Of a stretch of DNA of 64,000 bases, positions 21,246 through 31,929 are shown piece by piece. Both the position numbers and the translations under genes were made by a program. Numbering within the stretch: position 1 is the stretch's first letter; each line of letters opens with the position of its first letter. Source of the stretch: Monoplex corrugatus (Eukaryota > Mollusca > Gastropoda > Littorinimorpha > Ranellidae); contig JAPXFY010000031.1 of assembly GCA_030674185.1 (NCBI GenBank), positions 37,743,862 to 37,807,861 on the forward strand, given 5' to 3'. The notes below the pieces were generated by a model. It was not told where the DNA came from, searched no databases, and saw only the letters and a program-made list of their open reading frames with translations.

Positions 21246-21540
21246 AGAAAATGTTAACGAAATGTTATGGTATCCATATTATGAAATAAAATGAAATGAA
21301 ACTTTTATTTTTCAGTAGTATAGATATTTGCACATATGCCAACTTAGCCATCAACCTGTGCTGATCTACTTATATTGATGGCTCTGTTTGGATGATTACA
21401 TAATGAATTTGTCTGGTTTGGGACTTACTTGGATGCAGAGCAACAGGAAATGGGAATCAAAGTTAAGCGATTGCCAGAATCAAAACAAAAAGGAGACATT
21501 TGATTATGAACACATAGAAGTGAATACACATATTCAGTTG

Positions 21541-21659
21541 CTGTGTGTGTTTGCATGCGCGCATGTGTGTGTGCGCGTGCACGCGCGTGCGTGTGTGTGT
21601 GTATGCATGTGTGTGTGTGTGTGAGTAAGTTTGTGCGTGCGTGTGTGCGTGCGTGTGTG

Positions 21660-21709
<50 letters not shown>

Positions 21710-21780
21710 CATGCACATGTGTGTGTGTGTCTGTGAGTTTGTGTATGTGTGTGTGTCTGTCTCTGTGTCTGTGTGTCTGG
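21541..21780. repeat. (GT)n/(GC)-mixed alternating purine-pyrimidine tract
   Basis: GCGCGTGCACGCGCGTGCGT-type sequence grading into pure (GT)n; strong Z-DNA potential. Confidence 0.85.
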
Positions 21781-22103
21781 TCTGTCTCTGTGTCCATGAA
21801 CTTATGTAGCCCGCTTAACTAGCGTTGGAAATGTGTCATTTAAAGGAAAGTATCAGTCGAATGTGACAAGGTTACATACATAGGATGAGAATGGAATGTA
21901 AGCTCCATTGATAGATAGAGTAGATGGAAGAGGATACTTTTGGAACTTCAGTGGAATGATGTTTATTTGTGATTAAAATCTGAAGTTCCACTATGCAATG
22001 TTGAATGTAGAAATCATCAAATCAACATCTGTCAAATTGGTACAGTGATGGAGCTAAGTACTACATGTATCTGTGAGATGAGACAACCTTCACATTTTAC
22101 TTT

Positions 22104-22105
<2 letters not shown>

Positions 22106-22142
<37 letters not shown>
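22106..22142. repeat. (GT)n microsatellite
   Basis: About 18 GT units about 100 bp upstream of exon 22238-22374. Confidence 0.9.
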
Positions 22143-22143
<1 letters not shown>

Positions 22144-22237
22144 GTTTTGGGGGAAGTGATTTACTGTTTTTGTGTTGGACATTTCCTTTTTATTTATTTA
22201 TTTATTTATTTGTTTGTTTGTTTATTTTTTAATCTAG

Positions 22238-22374
22238 GGTGATGAGCTTTCAGCCAAGGGAAGGAAGTCTGACGAAACAAGTGAGAGCTCTTCTGAGGAA
22301 GGAGGAGGAGACAGTCTGCAGAAGAGTGCCGACAAGTTGATTCGTCTCATGAAGGCAGAAAAGAAAGGCAGTCG
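22238..22374 (+). CDS. TTC14: TTC14 exon (post-TPR, acidic then basic)
   Basis: The exon has 137 nt, enters in phase 0 and leaves CG. It codes for GDELSAKGRKSDETSESSSE, EGGGDSLQKSADKLIRLMKA and EKKGS. ADKLIRLMKAEKK corresponds to the SAEKLRKLLKEEKR segment of vertebrate TTC14. Acceptor TTTTTAATCTAG; donor GTATGT. Confidence 0.9.
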
Positions 22375-22398
22375 GTATGTTTGGGATGGTGATTATTT

Positions 22399-22591
22399 TT
22401 AACCCTTTGACTCCTGCACCCTATCCACCAACTGCAAAAGCTTAACCCTTTGACTTCCTAACCCTATCCCACCAGCTTCCAGCAGAAGCTGGTAAATAGG
22501 GTGAGGGCGCCAAAGGGTTCTGTTTTTCCTTTGCTAGCATGGTTGACAGTGCATAATGCTGGTAGACAAAAGGCGGGAGTCAGAGGGTTAG
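22399..22591. mobile_element. piggyBac-like fold-back MITE, composite copy
   Basis: TTAACCCTTTGACTCCTGCA at left, an inner palindrome from TTAACCCTTTGACTTCC to AGGGTGAGGGCGCCAAAGGG, and a right arm ending GGGAGTCAGAGGGTTA. Confidence 0.8.
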
Positions 22592-23544
22592 AAGAAGAAA
22601 AGATGTTCAAGCCATTGTAGGAGTCTCCCATTTATACAAGGCTCCCAATTTTTCTCAGAAATTCGAGGAAATCCGCAGGCTGCTTCTGACGAAAAAATGT
22701 GCTTTGTGAGAAAATCGTATAAAACCGACTGCTGTTTTTTCTTCTGTGAAACAGTCAGCTGTTTGTCGATCTGTCAATCTCTTGTAACAGACAACTAAAC
22801 TTCAGGAAGGGATAAAACCAGTATCAGTTTCTACTAAAGTCACTTCCGGTGTTTTTCGTCTGTCATGCATGGCTTTTCTTCAGATCTGAGCAGTGTGACC
22901 ATGTCTTGAGCAGATATTTTGGAGAGAATGCCTGCCACACTAAAAACGTTTGACAAAGATTGCAAAAATAAGACGTGTTGGGAGTGGGTTTCATGAAAAA
23001 TCAAAGATGTGGAAATGAGCTCTCAGCTTTCAAAAGGAGCAGAGGCAGGCACAGTCTACTTTGTTGTGAGCCTTTGCGAAATCAGTTAAATGATTATAGT
23101 CAAGCAGACTTCACACATTTTCAGACTGTTTCAAGTCAAAGAAGCACCAGATGAGAGAGAAAACTGCAGAGAAGAACCAAGAAGAATTTCAGTCTTTCTT
23201 TGAACGTATAATGGAAAAATATACACTAACTTATTTCTCTTAAAATCTCACCCCAGCGTGCCTAAACTTTACAAAGGATCATAAACAAGCCCAAAGTTGT
23301 TCCAGATAGCGTCAGATTGCACTGTTTGTCATCTGTATTCAAAAATATTTTCCAGGAGGATGCAAGCCATGCACTCCAGTGCCATTGCCCTAAACACCTT
23401 TTGTCATTCTACGTCTTTATTTTTTTGCTTTCGCATTGGGAGGCCTGCTTTTACAGAAAATATGCCTGTGACCTTGTTGTCATGGAGTCCTAGATAGAAG
23501 ATGAAATACAAATTGATGTGAAGCGAGGAAAGTGGTAGACTGTC

Positions 23545-23895
23545 GTGGTAAACCAGTCGCCAGTGGTGTAGTGGTTAACCCAACTGACTACAGACTGGAA
23601 GGTTGTGGGTTTGAATCCCCATCAGTACCTTCAAAAATTATTGTGGGATTTTTCGGCTCTAACTGGCTCCTACCCGGAGTTGGGCGTGCTATGGGCTCAT
23701 TGGGAAGACTGGAACCACACAGTCGAGTCTCATCCACTTCGCGGATGCGTCATTGAGGGTGTTGCTCAAATCTTCTGACCAGCACCGCAGGTGTCTGTAT
23801 CTCTCGGGCCTGGTTGACGCCAGGATATATTATGATAGTAAGCAGAGTGCAACCCTGTCACGCAGTCGCAATCCTAGATGGAACTCTATAGCATC
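23545..23895 (+). mobile_element. tRNA-derived SINE, fullest copy
   Basis: A-box TGGTGTAGTGG at 23564-23574 and B-box GGTTTGAATCC at 23608-23618 match RNA polymerase III consensus with tRNA-like spacing. The body runs through TCGGCTCTAACTGGCTCCTA and CTGACCAGCACCGCAGGTGT to ATCCTAGATGGAACTCTATA. A reverse copy lies at 58705-59055; fragments at 1490, 2240 and 14010. Confidence 0.85.
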
Positions 23896-24346
23896 ATGAT
23901 TATCATCCACATCGACATCATCATCATCGCATAAATTAAAAAAACTGTTTCAGCTTCTGTGGCCATTAAAGTGGCGGAGAAAATGAGACCAAAAAAAAAA
24001 ACAAAAAAAAAAGGTGAGCACTAAGGAGGTAACTTCCCTGAGTGCAATGATCCTTTTAAAAAAAAAAAAAAAAAAAAAAAAGACTTGTGGTAGTCCAAAC
24101 AGAATGTGAATGTTGTGAGAAGTTCCTGAGGAAATGCTGTTATAACATCTCCCTGCAAACATGCTGGTTTTAGGTACCGTTTTGGTCCATGTGAGCCTGA
24201 CCTTGGTGCCATGACTTCCAAAAACTTACGTTTTCTTTACTCTTAGTGGCTTACACTTCTGACCCAATTTTAGTAAAGATTCATTCAGAAATGGCTGGAA
24301 AAATGTTTTGTGGGCATTTTTGTCACAGTCACTTATACATGCACTC

Positions 24347-24485
24347 ACACACACACACACACAGGCATGCATGCAAGCGCACACAAGCGCGTGGGCACAT
24401 ACATACACGCACACGCACACAACACAACACACACACACACACACACGTACACGCACACATGCTTGCATAGAGAACCCTGTTTGGT

Positions 24486-24551
<66 letters not shown>

Positions 24552-24552
24552 A
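24347..24552. repeat. (CA)n block followed by (GT)n block
   Basis: CA-rich 24347-24455, a 30-bp spacer, then about 30 GT units 24487-24550. The two can pair as a hairpin. GT-rich low complexity continues to about 25095. Confidence 0.88.
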
Positions 24553-25175
24553 ATATGTATGTGTGCTGCGCATGTGGGTGTGGGTGGTTGCATAGATGTG
24601 CATCTGTGTACTCGTTTATATGACTGGGTATGTCAGTGTGTGTGTGTGTGTGCATGTACCTGTGGGTGAACGGATGTTCGTGTGTGTGCACATGCATGGC
24701 TTGTATGTGGGTTGTGTCTGTGCTGTGCATGTGCGTACATGTCTGTGAGGGCGATTGCATTTATGCGTTGCATGTGGCTTCATGGGTGTGGCGGTGGGTA
24801 CATGGGTGTGTGCAAGTGTGTGTGTTTGAGTGTACATGCATGTGTGGGTGGGTGTGGAGAGTAGGAAAAAGGGAAATTGGGGGAGGTGGAGGAGGAGTAG
24901 AGACAGGAGAGGGTGTATGTATATTTTTGTACTGCTATGTATGTGCAAGATGTGTTTGTGAGCGGGAGGGTGTAGATGTGTGTGCATGCTTGATTATTCT
25001 TTTTTTGTGTGTGTGTGTTTTTAAGTGTCAACATTCATTATAGTAAAGTATAAGTACGTGCATGGTTTGTTGTTGTTTGTGTGTGTGTGTTTGTGTTTTC
25101 ACTTAAATGCCAGTATTCATTATATTTAGATTCCACAAAATAGCACAGTGTTTGTTTCTGTGAGCAGGAAGAAAG

Positions 25176-28100
25176 GGGAGAATGGCAGCTCTCCACCCAG
25201 AAGCTTCAAGAAATCCAAGAAGAAGAGAGAAGGAAGAAATCCAAACAGCGCTCCCACTCTTCCTCTTCCTCCTCCTCCTCTTCTTCTTCATCTTCATCCT
25301 CTTTCAAACTGCCCCATCCCCCCACGCAAAGCTGAACAAGATGTTTGAGGAGTGGGAGTCACAGCAAAGTGGCAATACTTCCAAGGACAAGGGATCGCCC
25401 CCATTACAGGCAAAACGTCTCTCATCATCGTCCAGCCATCCTCACAGAAACCCTAGTCGCAGCACTTCGTCTAGGTCGCCGGGGCAGAAGAAGAAGACCC
25501 AAAACGAAGGGTTAAGGTCGTCAAAGAGTCGCAGTAGCTCGGAGTCAAGCAGCCACAGTACTTCGCATCAAGCAGCAGTCGACATTCGGAACCTGCTGCT
25601 CGAGGTTTAAGCACCCTGGACACCTTTCTGAAAAAGACGGGTGTCAAAGGAGAAAAGGGGATGGAAGGGGGAGGCAGTGGCAGTAAGTGGGATGATTTGA
25701 CCACTTACATCGGGGGGTCTTCCAAACGTATGAATCAAGTTCCGGTCGAACCGTCCTCCAGAAAGAGATGCTCTCACCGCAGCATCTCTTCCGACAGCAG
25801 CAGCAGTGAGAGTCGCTACAGACGTAGAAGAGCCAAAGTTTGTAAAGATCGCAGTGACAGTCGAGACCGGCGACGAAGCCAAAGCCGCCTGCGTAGCTCA
25901 GACCGTCGAGATCGGCGGTACATCGAACCAGCAGGGATCGAGGCTGGAGTGGGAGTAGGGATGATAGAAGGGCAGTGCAGAGACGCAGTGAAGAGAGACG
26001 GCGTAGCAGAGATAAACACAGGCGGAAAGATTTCAGCCCGACACGCGGTAAAAGCTGGCGCTCATCTGAGAGGCGGCGCTCATCCGAGAGGCGGCGCAGC
26101 AGCTCCAGACATGAAGACCGCCGCGCCAGCAAAGACAGCAGAGAACGCAAACAGAAAGCAAATGACAGGAACAGTGCAAAAGATGGGAAGAAAAGAGTTG
26201 AAAGTACAGGGAGTCGGAGAAATCCCAGAAAGTCGCACGACCAGAAAGAGAGTGACTCGCTGGAAGCGGACAGAGACAAAACAAAGGGAAAAGTTTCAGA
26301 CATCAGACAGAAACCAAGAGACAATGAATCGCTGAAAGCTTGTGTAAATGAGAAGGAATCAGGAAAAGTTTCTCAAGAGAGCAAGGCTCGAGAACATAAA
26401 AGACAAAAAGAGAGCCCCAGTGAAAACAGATCTATGATTGACATGAAAGCCATCCAAGAAGTTGCCGCAATCATCGCGAAGAATGGATCGCTCACAGTGG
26501 CTTCCAAATGGGACTCACCAACGCGTCAGTCTCGCTGGGATGTGCCCAGAAACGATGCAGAAGGAACCACGCAGACATCTGGCCAGCCTGTCTTAGACAA
26601 ACTGGCTGCACCAGAGACTGCCCCTAGAATCACGACAGAGCGTGCAAAGATCCCAGAGGCTCAGAGAACATGCAGCCAAGGTCAGCACCCACAAACGAGA
26701 CCTGACCTTTCCGGCAGGTGGAGCCGAGTTGACCCACTCCAGTCTTCAACGGCGGAAGAGTCATTTGCAGAGTTTACTTCGCAAGATGCTTTCATCCGAA
26801 CAGCGGTGGACAGGCTAGGCAGTACTTGGCCTAAAGACAAAGAAGTGGTTTCTGCAAAACTGTCGTCAACAGATCATCCACAGAGAAAGGAATGGAGAAA
26901 CATCATGAGCAGGAGACGTCCAGATCGGACTATCCGATGGCCAGCAAGTGGGATGAACTTGTTCCAAGCAAATGGTCCAACGCGGAAACTCCAGCAACCC
27001 CACCCCCAGACAGACCTACCAGGGGCGGTACAGAAGACGTCCCCAACAAACAGTACAGGCCTGATGCCACTGACATGAAAGCTGAAGTTCTGGGGAAAGG
27101 CTTCAGAGAATCTGTGCCTGACAAATGGACTGAAGAACTGGCCAACAGGTGGTCCAGGCAGGAAGCTGACGAATCTGAACATGATGTTACTGTTAAAAGT
27201 GCGAGAGACACAGCACACACCAAATGGCTCAAAGGAGAAACAGAGACAAGTGGATCAGAAGATGAAGATCTACAACAGTGGTCCAGGATGGAAGCATCTA
27301 GACCAGCCAGAGATGAAGCGCCCAAAAATCTGCACACAGAAGAAGTGGACAGCAAATGGTGGCAACACACAGATATTGGTAAGCCGATGGGGCAAAGAGA
27401 CGTCTAACCAACCATCTGCCAGTGACAAGGACTCAGACAGGGGAGTCAAAACAGAGACACCTGACGACCAACTCAGAGAAACACCCTGCAGCAAGTGGGC
27501 ACAGAAGAACGTCACCGGTAGACAGGAGAACAGAGAGATGTTCAATTTGGCGGACATCCCATTGCCCAGCACACCCATGGACACCAAAGGAGACAGGTCA
27601 AGAAAAGGGTTCACAGAAGATGACCCGAGCAAACTGTTCACAGAAGATGCACAGAGCAAGTGGTCTGGTAAAGATACCATTGCTGAAAACCCCAGAGACG
27701 ATAAATGGCCCAAAGAAGACGTGCCCAGCAAACAGCCAAGAGAAAACGTGTCTGGCAAGTCGTTCAGAGAATCAACAGGATCAAGACTCGACACCCAGTC
27801 AACAGACACCGTAGCCACCAGATGGGAGTCCAAACTCACAGGCCACAAATTCAAAGAAGAATCAACCAGCCAAGGAGGCCACAGAGTTGGCAGTTCGTCA
27901 GGGTGGACGGAGGATTCTCCTGAAGGGAATAAATCTGCAACACTTGGGTCTTTACAAGACCGGCACCCACAGAAAGAAGCAGAACTAGATAAACCCTCCG
28001 GCCTGCAGGACGCCCAGGTGTCCGAACTGAAAGAACTGTTACTTCAGCGTCTAACTCTTCAGAGACTGGAATTCCAGCACCTCTCCTTGAAGGACCTGGA

Positions 28101-29604
28101 GCAGCATCTGTGTCAGGAAATTGCCGGACACATGTCCACCAACAGTTCCACGGCCTCTGAGGACTGCAGCCTGTCTCGCCATGGTCCCAGACAGGAGAGG
28201 AAGAATTTTCAGGAGAGTAAAGACATGTCCCAAGACATTGGCGCTGCTCTGAAGGACGTTCTGAAGCATCTGATGGCAAAATCTGGTCAAGAAAGACAAG
28301 ACGCTTCAGAGGAGAAGACTCGAGGCGTGATAAGGCAGTGTTGTCTCAACCCAGCAAAAAGTCTGACGTTGTACCAGAAAGTCACAGCACCAGTATATTA
28401 AGGGACACAGACCAAAGAACACACAGAAATAGGGAATCCAGTCCATCTCAACAGAGAGCTGGGAGTGGGGACAGCTCAGAAGAGGACTGGATAGAGCGAC
28501 CATCTCACAGCTTTTCCATGTCTGCAGAGGTCAGCAAAGTAGGCAGAAGTTTTCAGAGAAAGGATTGTGCAGACAAAGACGAACAGTCGTGGGACACCGA
28601 AAGAAAAATCAGGAGAAGGAAAAGTTCTGAAGATGACGACGGCTACTCAGCCAGGTCAACATCTCGCCGTAAGAAAGACACCAGTGTAGAAAAAGGCGGC
28701 GTGTCTTCGTGGATGGAGAAGATCATCAGCAACGTAGACGTGAAACCCTCCAGCAAAGCCAACCCAGCTGACGTCGATATCCGTTTTCAGTTCAGAACGG
28801 CCTCGGGGACGGTGGATTCCTCCTTCTCTCGCCAGCTTGTCCCAGACAAAAAGTCTTCCTCCTCTTCCCGGAAACGCAGAAAATCCTCGTCCTCTTCTTT
28901 CTCAAAAAGAACCTCCAGTCGCACCAGAAAAGGACATGTCCGTCACACAGAAACAAAAGACAAGTCAAAGAAGAAAAAGAAGCGACATCGTAGTTCCTCT
29001 TCATCATCCTCATCGTCTTCCAGTTCAGATGATCCACGAAGAGAAAAACGACGTTCGTTGACGCAGAAAAAGAAGCGGCATCAATCTTCATCTTCATCCA
29101 GTTCAGATGATGAGCGTGGTCGAAACCCAAAGCGCCAAACCCGCCGTAAAAAGAAGCCATCTTCCAGTTCTTCTTCATCATCTTCTTCAAGCTCTGACAA
29201 TGGCCAGAATAAGAAGACACAGCGAGGAAAGAAGCATGAAAAATCTTCAAAACGGGCAAGGCGTTCATCATCGTCATCTTCCTCCTCCTCCTCCTCCTCC
29301 TCCTCCTCCTCCTCTTCCTCTTCCTCAGTCTCCATCCCACAGGAAAAAACGGAGAAGGACATCCCTACAGGAGAAAGGGTCAGCAAGTTACCTGCAAGGT
29401 TATAAACCACAGGATGACAAACGGGCAAGACCAGTTTTGCCCAGTAAGTTGGTGTCAGTTTCGTACAATGTTGCCCCAAAGCCCCAGCCTCAGTCAGTGG
29501 AACCTGCCAGCGCTAAGCTGAACGAACTGGAAGACTTTCTCAAAGAGCTCAAGTCCAAGAAGAAAGAACGGTTGATGGCTGAGGGAAAAGTGAAAAAAGT
29601 TTGA
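25176..29604 (+). CDS. TTC14: TTC14 terminal exon (SR/KW-rich tail) with multiple frame breaks
   Basis: A 4.4-kb last exon. Acceptor choice: the AG at 25175 keeps frame with the split Arg and gives GEWQLSTQKLQEIQEEERRK then KSKQRSHSSSS; the first AG at 25167 leads to a stop. In order: poly-Ser/SR region; TFLKKTGVKGEK; SR block RRRSEERRRSRDKHRRKDFS; about 17 copies of a KW/RW motif (ASKWDE, PSKWSN, PDKWTE, SRWGKE, SKWSGK, DKWPKE) over 25685-27830; a Leu-rich helix at about 28020-28130 (ELKELLLQRLTLQRLEFQHL); SR/poly-Ser blocks to 29335; and a C-terminal helix AKLNELEDFLKELKSKKKER ending KVKKV-stop. The frame changes near 25315, 25565, 25920, 26885, 27375, 28320 and 29330. No room for introns at these points. 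Confidence 0.85.
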
Positions 29605-31300
29605 CAAGCCGATTTCCTTCTGTATATCTGTTACTTTGTGTGTCCCTCTCACACTGTTTCTTTCTTTGTGTGGTGTGTGTGTGTGTGTGTGTGTGTGTGG
29701 GGTGTGTGTGTTTGCACTGTTTCTGTCACTGTTTTGCTTGTCTCATTGTCTATCCCTCTGTCTGCCTCAGTTTTTTCTGATACAGGACATTTAACACTGT
29801 ATGCTCAAGTTTTAAGTTTTCTCAGAACAACATCTCCACTTTGGAGAGTTCTCTGTGCTAACACTGCTAATGCCATGTGATCAGAAAGGATCTCAAAGAC
29901 CTTGTAGTCTCAGAGAGCCAGTGTAAGATGGTAGCATCCGTAATGTCTTCTGAGTATGGATTGTTGATGGAGATTGGGAATAACACAAGAAATCTCTCCC
30001 AATAGATTAATACTGGTAGAAAGCCCAGTTGACAATGTTATAAAAACAATTGGTGACATGTGCTTGTAGGGTACGTACTGATGGAAAGATGCATTTCAGT
30101 ATATTTACGATACAGCTTTTTTGTTTTGGTGATCAATTAATTGAAGGGCAGATGGCGGTATATAGAACCGATAAGTTTGGCATAACCGTGAGAGTTTGCA
30201 AGGGTTCTTTCACAGGATTTTGGCTTACACAGTTTTGCTACAGTATTGCCTGATTTTCTTTTTCAATAATAGCTTGATGCAAGAAGAGAAAATTGTACAA
30301 TGTGGCCGTATCTTCTTTTCATCAATAGATACAAGGATTAAAAAAATAATAACTGAAACCCACAAGTTAGTAAACCTCAACAATTTGCCAGTGCATAAGG
30401 TTTATGCGCAAGCTTATGCCATATTACCCAAACGACTTAATGCAAACCATAAAGAACACGAAAATAGAATCAGAACGCATATTTATCGCAACCAGACAAG
30501 ACAGGCGAACATTTTCAGCCAGCTGGCCTTTGTCAAGCATGAACATAAGCTCACAAACTAATGAATACCATGCTAAAAAATTAAGAGAAAAAGACTAGAA
30601 CTTCCCTGCTGCTTCGTCCAGTGGGAGAAAAGGGCTAAATGCATTGACATACAGGCATCATATCAGCACATGGGTAAGGAACTGATATGGGCATAACAGT
30701 TGCACCCAGGCTTAGGATAAATTATGATGAAAGTAGCCTTCAGTCCACCCACCTATGAATGGGTGTCTGACTCCCTTCACGGTTGGGGAAGGTAAAACAA
30801 CAAAGAAGAGATGAGTATTGCCTTCATGTCCTGAGAAAAATGTTAGGTCTTTACCGCTTCACCCTCCCGTGATTTGGGTGTTACTGACGTCCTTTATCTT
30901 TGATGGACATAATTTCCAAACATGCCTAATGAAATATCAACTAAGCAACATAACTCTTGAGAGTCACAGAGTTATCTCCCATGTAGAATTTCTCAAACCC
31001 AACACAGTTTGCGCTGTCCATTCAGCTAGCATAGACGCAGCCACAAAGCATAAAGTGGTAAGCTCAGAACATTCCTTTAAAATTCTCCCTGCTTCCCTCT
31101 TATTTCCTTTGGTATGCCTAGTCAAAGTTTTCAAAAATGAGTATGAAATAGACAGAATATATGCCTATCATGAATATTTTATTGGTTCGATTTTTTTTTT
31201 TTATATCTGAAAACACATTTGTTGTCTTAGCTTATAATAACAAGCTTGCTTTGCCAAAGATGGTGTCTGGTTTCTATCTGCACTGAAAGAATAAAAGTGC
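29605..31300 (+). other. Probable TTC14 3' untranslated region and downstream sequence
   Basis: It follows the TGA at 29602-29604. It contains a (GT)n tract at 29670-29712, a fragment of the inverted-repeat family at about 30440-30545 and no recognised gene. A frame at 30818-31210 has no familiar motif. AATAAA at 31290-31295 is a candidate polyadenylation signal; earlier, weaker signals cannot be excluded. Confidence 0.5.
31290..31295 (+). terminator. Candidate polyadenylation signal
   Basis: AATAAA in GAAAGAATAAAAGTGCATG, 1.7 kb after the TTC14 stop codon. A transcript 3' end is needed to confirm it. Confidence 0.35.
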
Positions 31301-31389
31301 ATGTATGTTTTCCCTGTCTATGTTAGTGTGTGTGTCTTTCATTTTTGATCCTTTTCATTCTCTCATCGTGTCCTTCAGTTTTCTGCATA

Positions 31390-31640
31390 ATCAGCCATGA
31401 TAGCTGAGTACGCAGTCGGATGGGCTTTAAACAACAATAACAACAACAACAGTAACCCTGTGTGTGTGTGTGTGTGTGTTGCATCCCCCATGGATGGAGT
31501 GGTCAACGCCAGGGGCATATCCTTAGATTTTGTGTGTGAATGCGTTGGTACGTGTTCTTGATTTCCTGGTGGTTTTTTTTTTTTTCTCTGCAAGGTATTG
31601 TGCAGTTACTTTTTAAATGCTTACATAGCCCTTTTTGTGA
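31390..31640 (+). mobile_element. 530-bp dispersed element, rearranged partial copy
   Basis: CAGTCGGATGGGCTTTAAAC AACAATAAC (3' end block) precedes GAGTGGTCAACGCCAGGGGC ATATCCTTAGATT (internal block), the reverse of the usual order. Suggests a tandem or recombined copy. Confidence 0.6.
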
Positions 31641-31929
31641 GGTGTTAAGTTCGATAAGTGTTGTGCCACTGTAAAGAGCAACACGCATGCTTTTTGACAT
31701 GGACTGCTTGCACCATTGAAATGAAAGTATTATCATCATTAACAGTTGTTACAATTAAGGAATGGTTGGATAAAAATTTTCTTGATTCTTCCTTGTGTAG
31801 GAACAAATGTGAAGAGATGTGATTTGAATGCGTACGAGTGAGAGAGAGGAAGCGTGCCTGTGCATGTGTGTGCAGGCAGTGAGTGTGTGTGAGAGAAGGA
31901 TAAAGTGTGTACGTGTGTTAAGTTTGTTG

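Larger units (their letters stand above)
14799..22237 (+). other. TTC14 intron (7.4 kb) with arrays and DNA transposons
   Basis: Contains a G-rich tract, a (GAT/GAA)n stretch (15227-15320), a dispersed-element copy expanded into a 30-bp array (15319-17290), a piggyBac-type remnant (17747-18393), a fold-back MITE (18678-18871), an antisense acidic open frame (19660-19971), an antisense LINE fragment (20545-20965), a large inverted repeat (about 20990-21245) and (GT)n tracts (21541-21780, 22106-22142). 17290-17740 and 18880-19600 show nothing recognised beyond 28-33-bp tandem duplications at about 18486-18548 and 19608-19664. Confidence 0.75.
22375..25175 (+). other. TTC14 intron with SINE, MITE and (CA)/(GT) tracts
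   Basis: After the MITE, 22600-23500 holds a sequence starting GGCTCCCAATTTTTCTCAGA, similar to the start of the 49393-49625 hAT-like element; degraded open frames follow but no family could be named. Then a SINE (23545-23895), A runs, and (AC)n/(GT)n tracts (24347-25100). Confidence 0.65.
915..29604 (+). other. TTC14: TTC14 gene locus (5'-incomplete, 11 exons in window)
   Basis: Overview of a split gene read on the plus strand. Joined exons give an S1-type RNA-binding fold (exons 1-3), a linker with the family hallmark GLISKDDFPVHYR, a helical segment ending SLMRGLHG, three to four TPR helices pairs (exons 6-9) and a very long Ser/Arg/Lys/Trp-rich tail (last exon). This order, and the segments VGRHxDA-like, EALVARGA and NARKYL, match what I recall of vertebrate TTC14, a poorly studied nuclear protein presumed to act in RNA processing. 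All introns are GT-AG and phases agree between neighbours except at the frame breaks described under exon 5 and the last exon. The window-encoded part is about 1,830 residues, whereas human TTC14 is about 770. The N-terminus and promoter lie upstream of the window. Identification is firm; function beyond RNA binding is inference. Confidence 0.93.

Noticed and set aside
23545..23640. Possible functional tRNA gene
   Set aside because: The A and B boxes are good, but the rest matches a SINE body found elsewhere and no cloverleaf acceptor stem closes.
25168..25375. Use of the first AG (25167) as acceptor of the last TTC14 exon
   Set aside because: It leads to KKGENGSSPPRSF and then a stop; the AG eight bases later keeps frame with the Glu/Lys/Ser-rich coding sequence.
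30818..31210. 130-codon frame downstream of TTC14
   Set aside because: Lies in the likely 3' untranslated region, no motif, probably chance.
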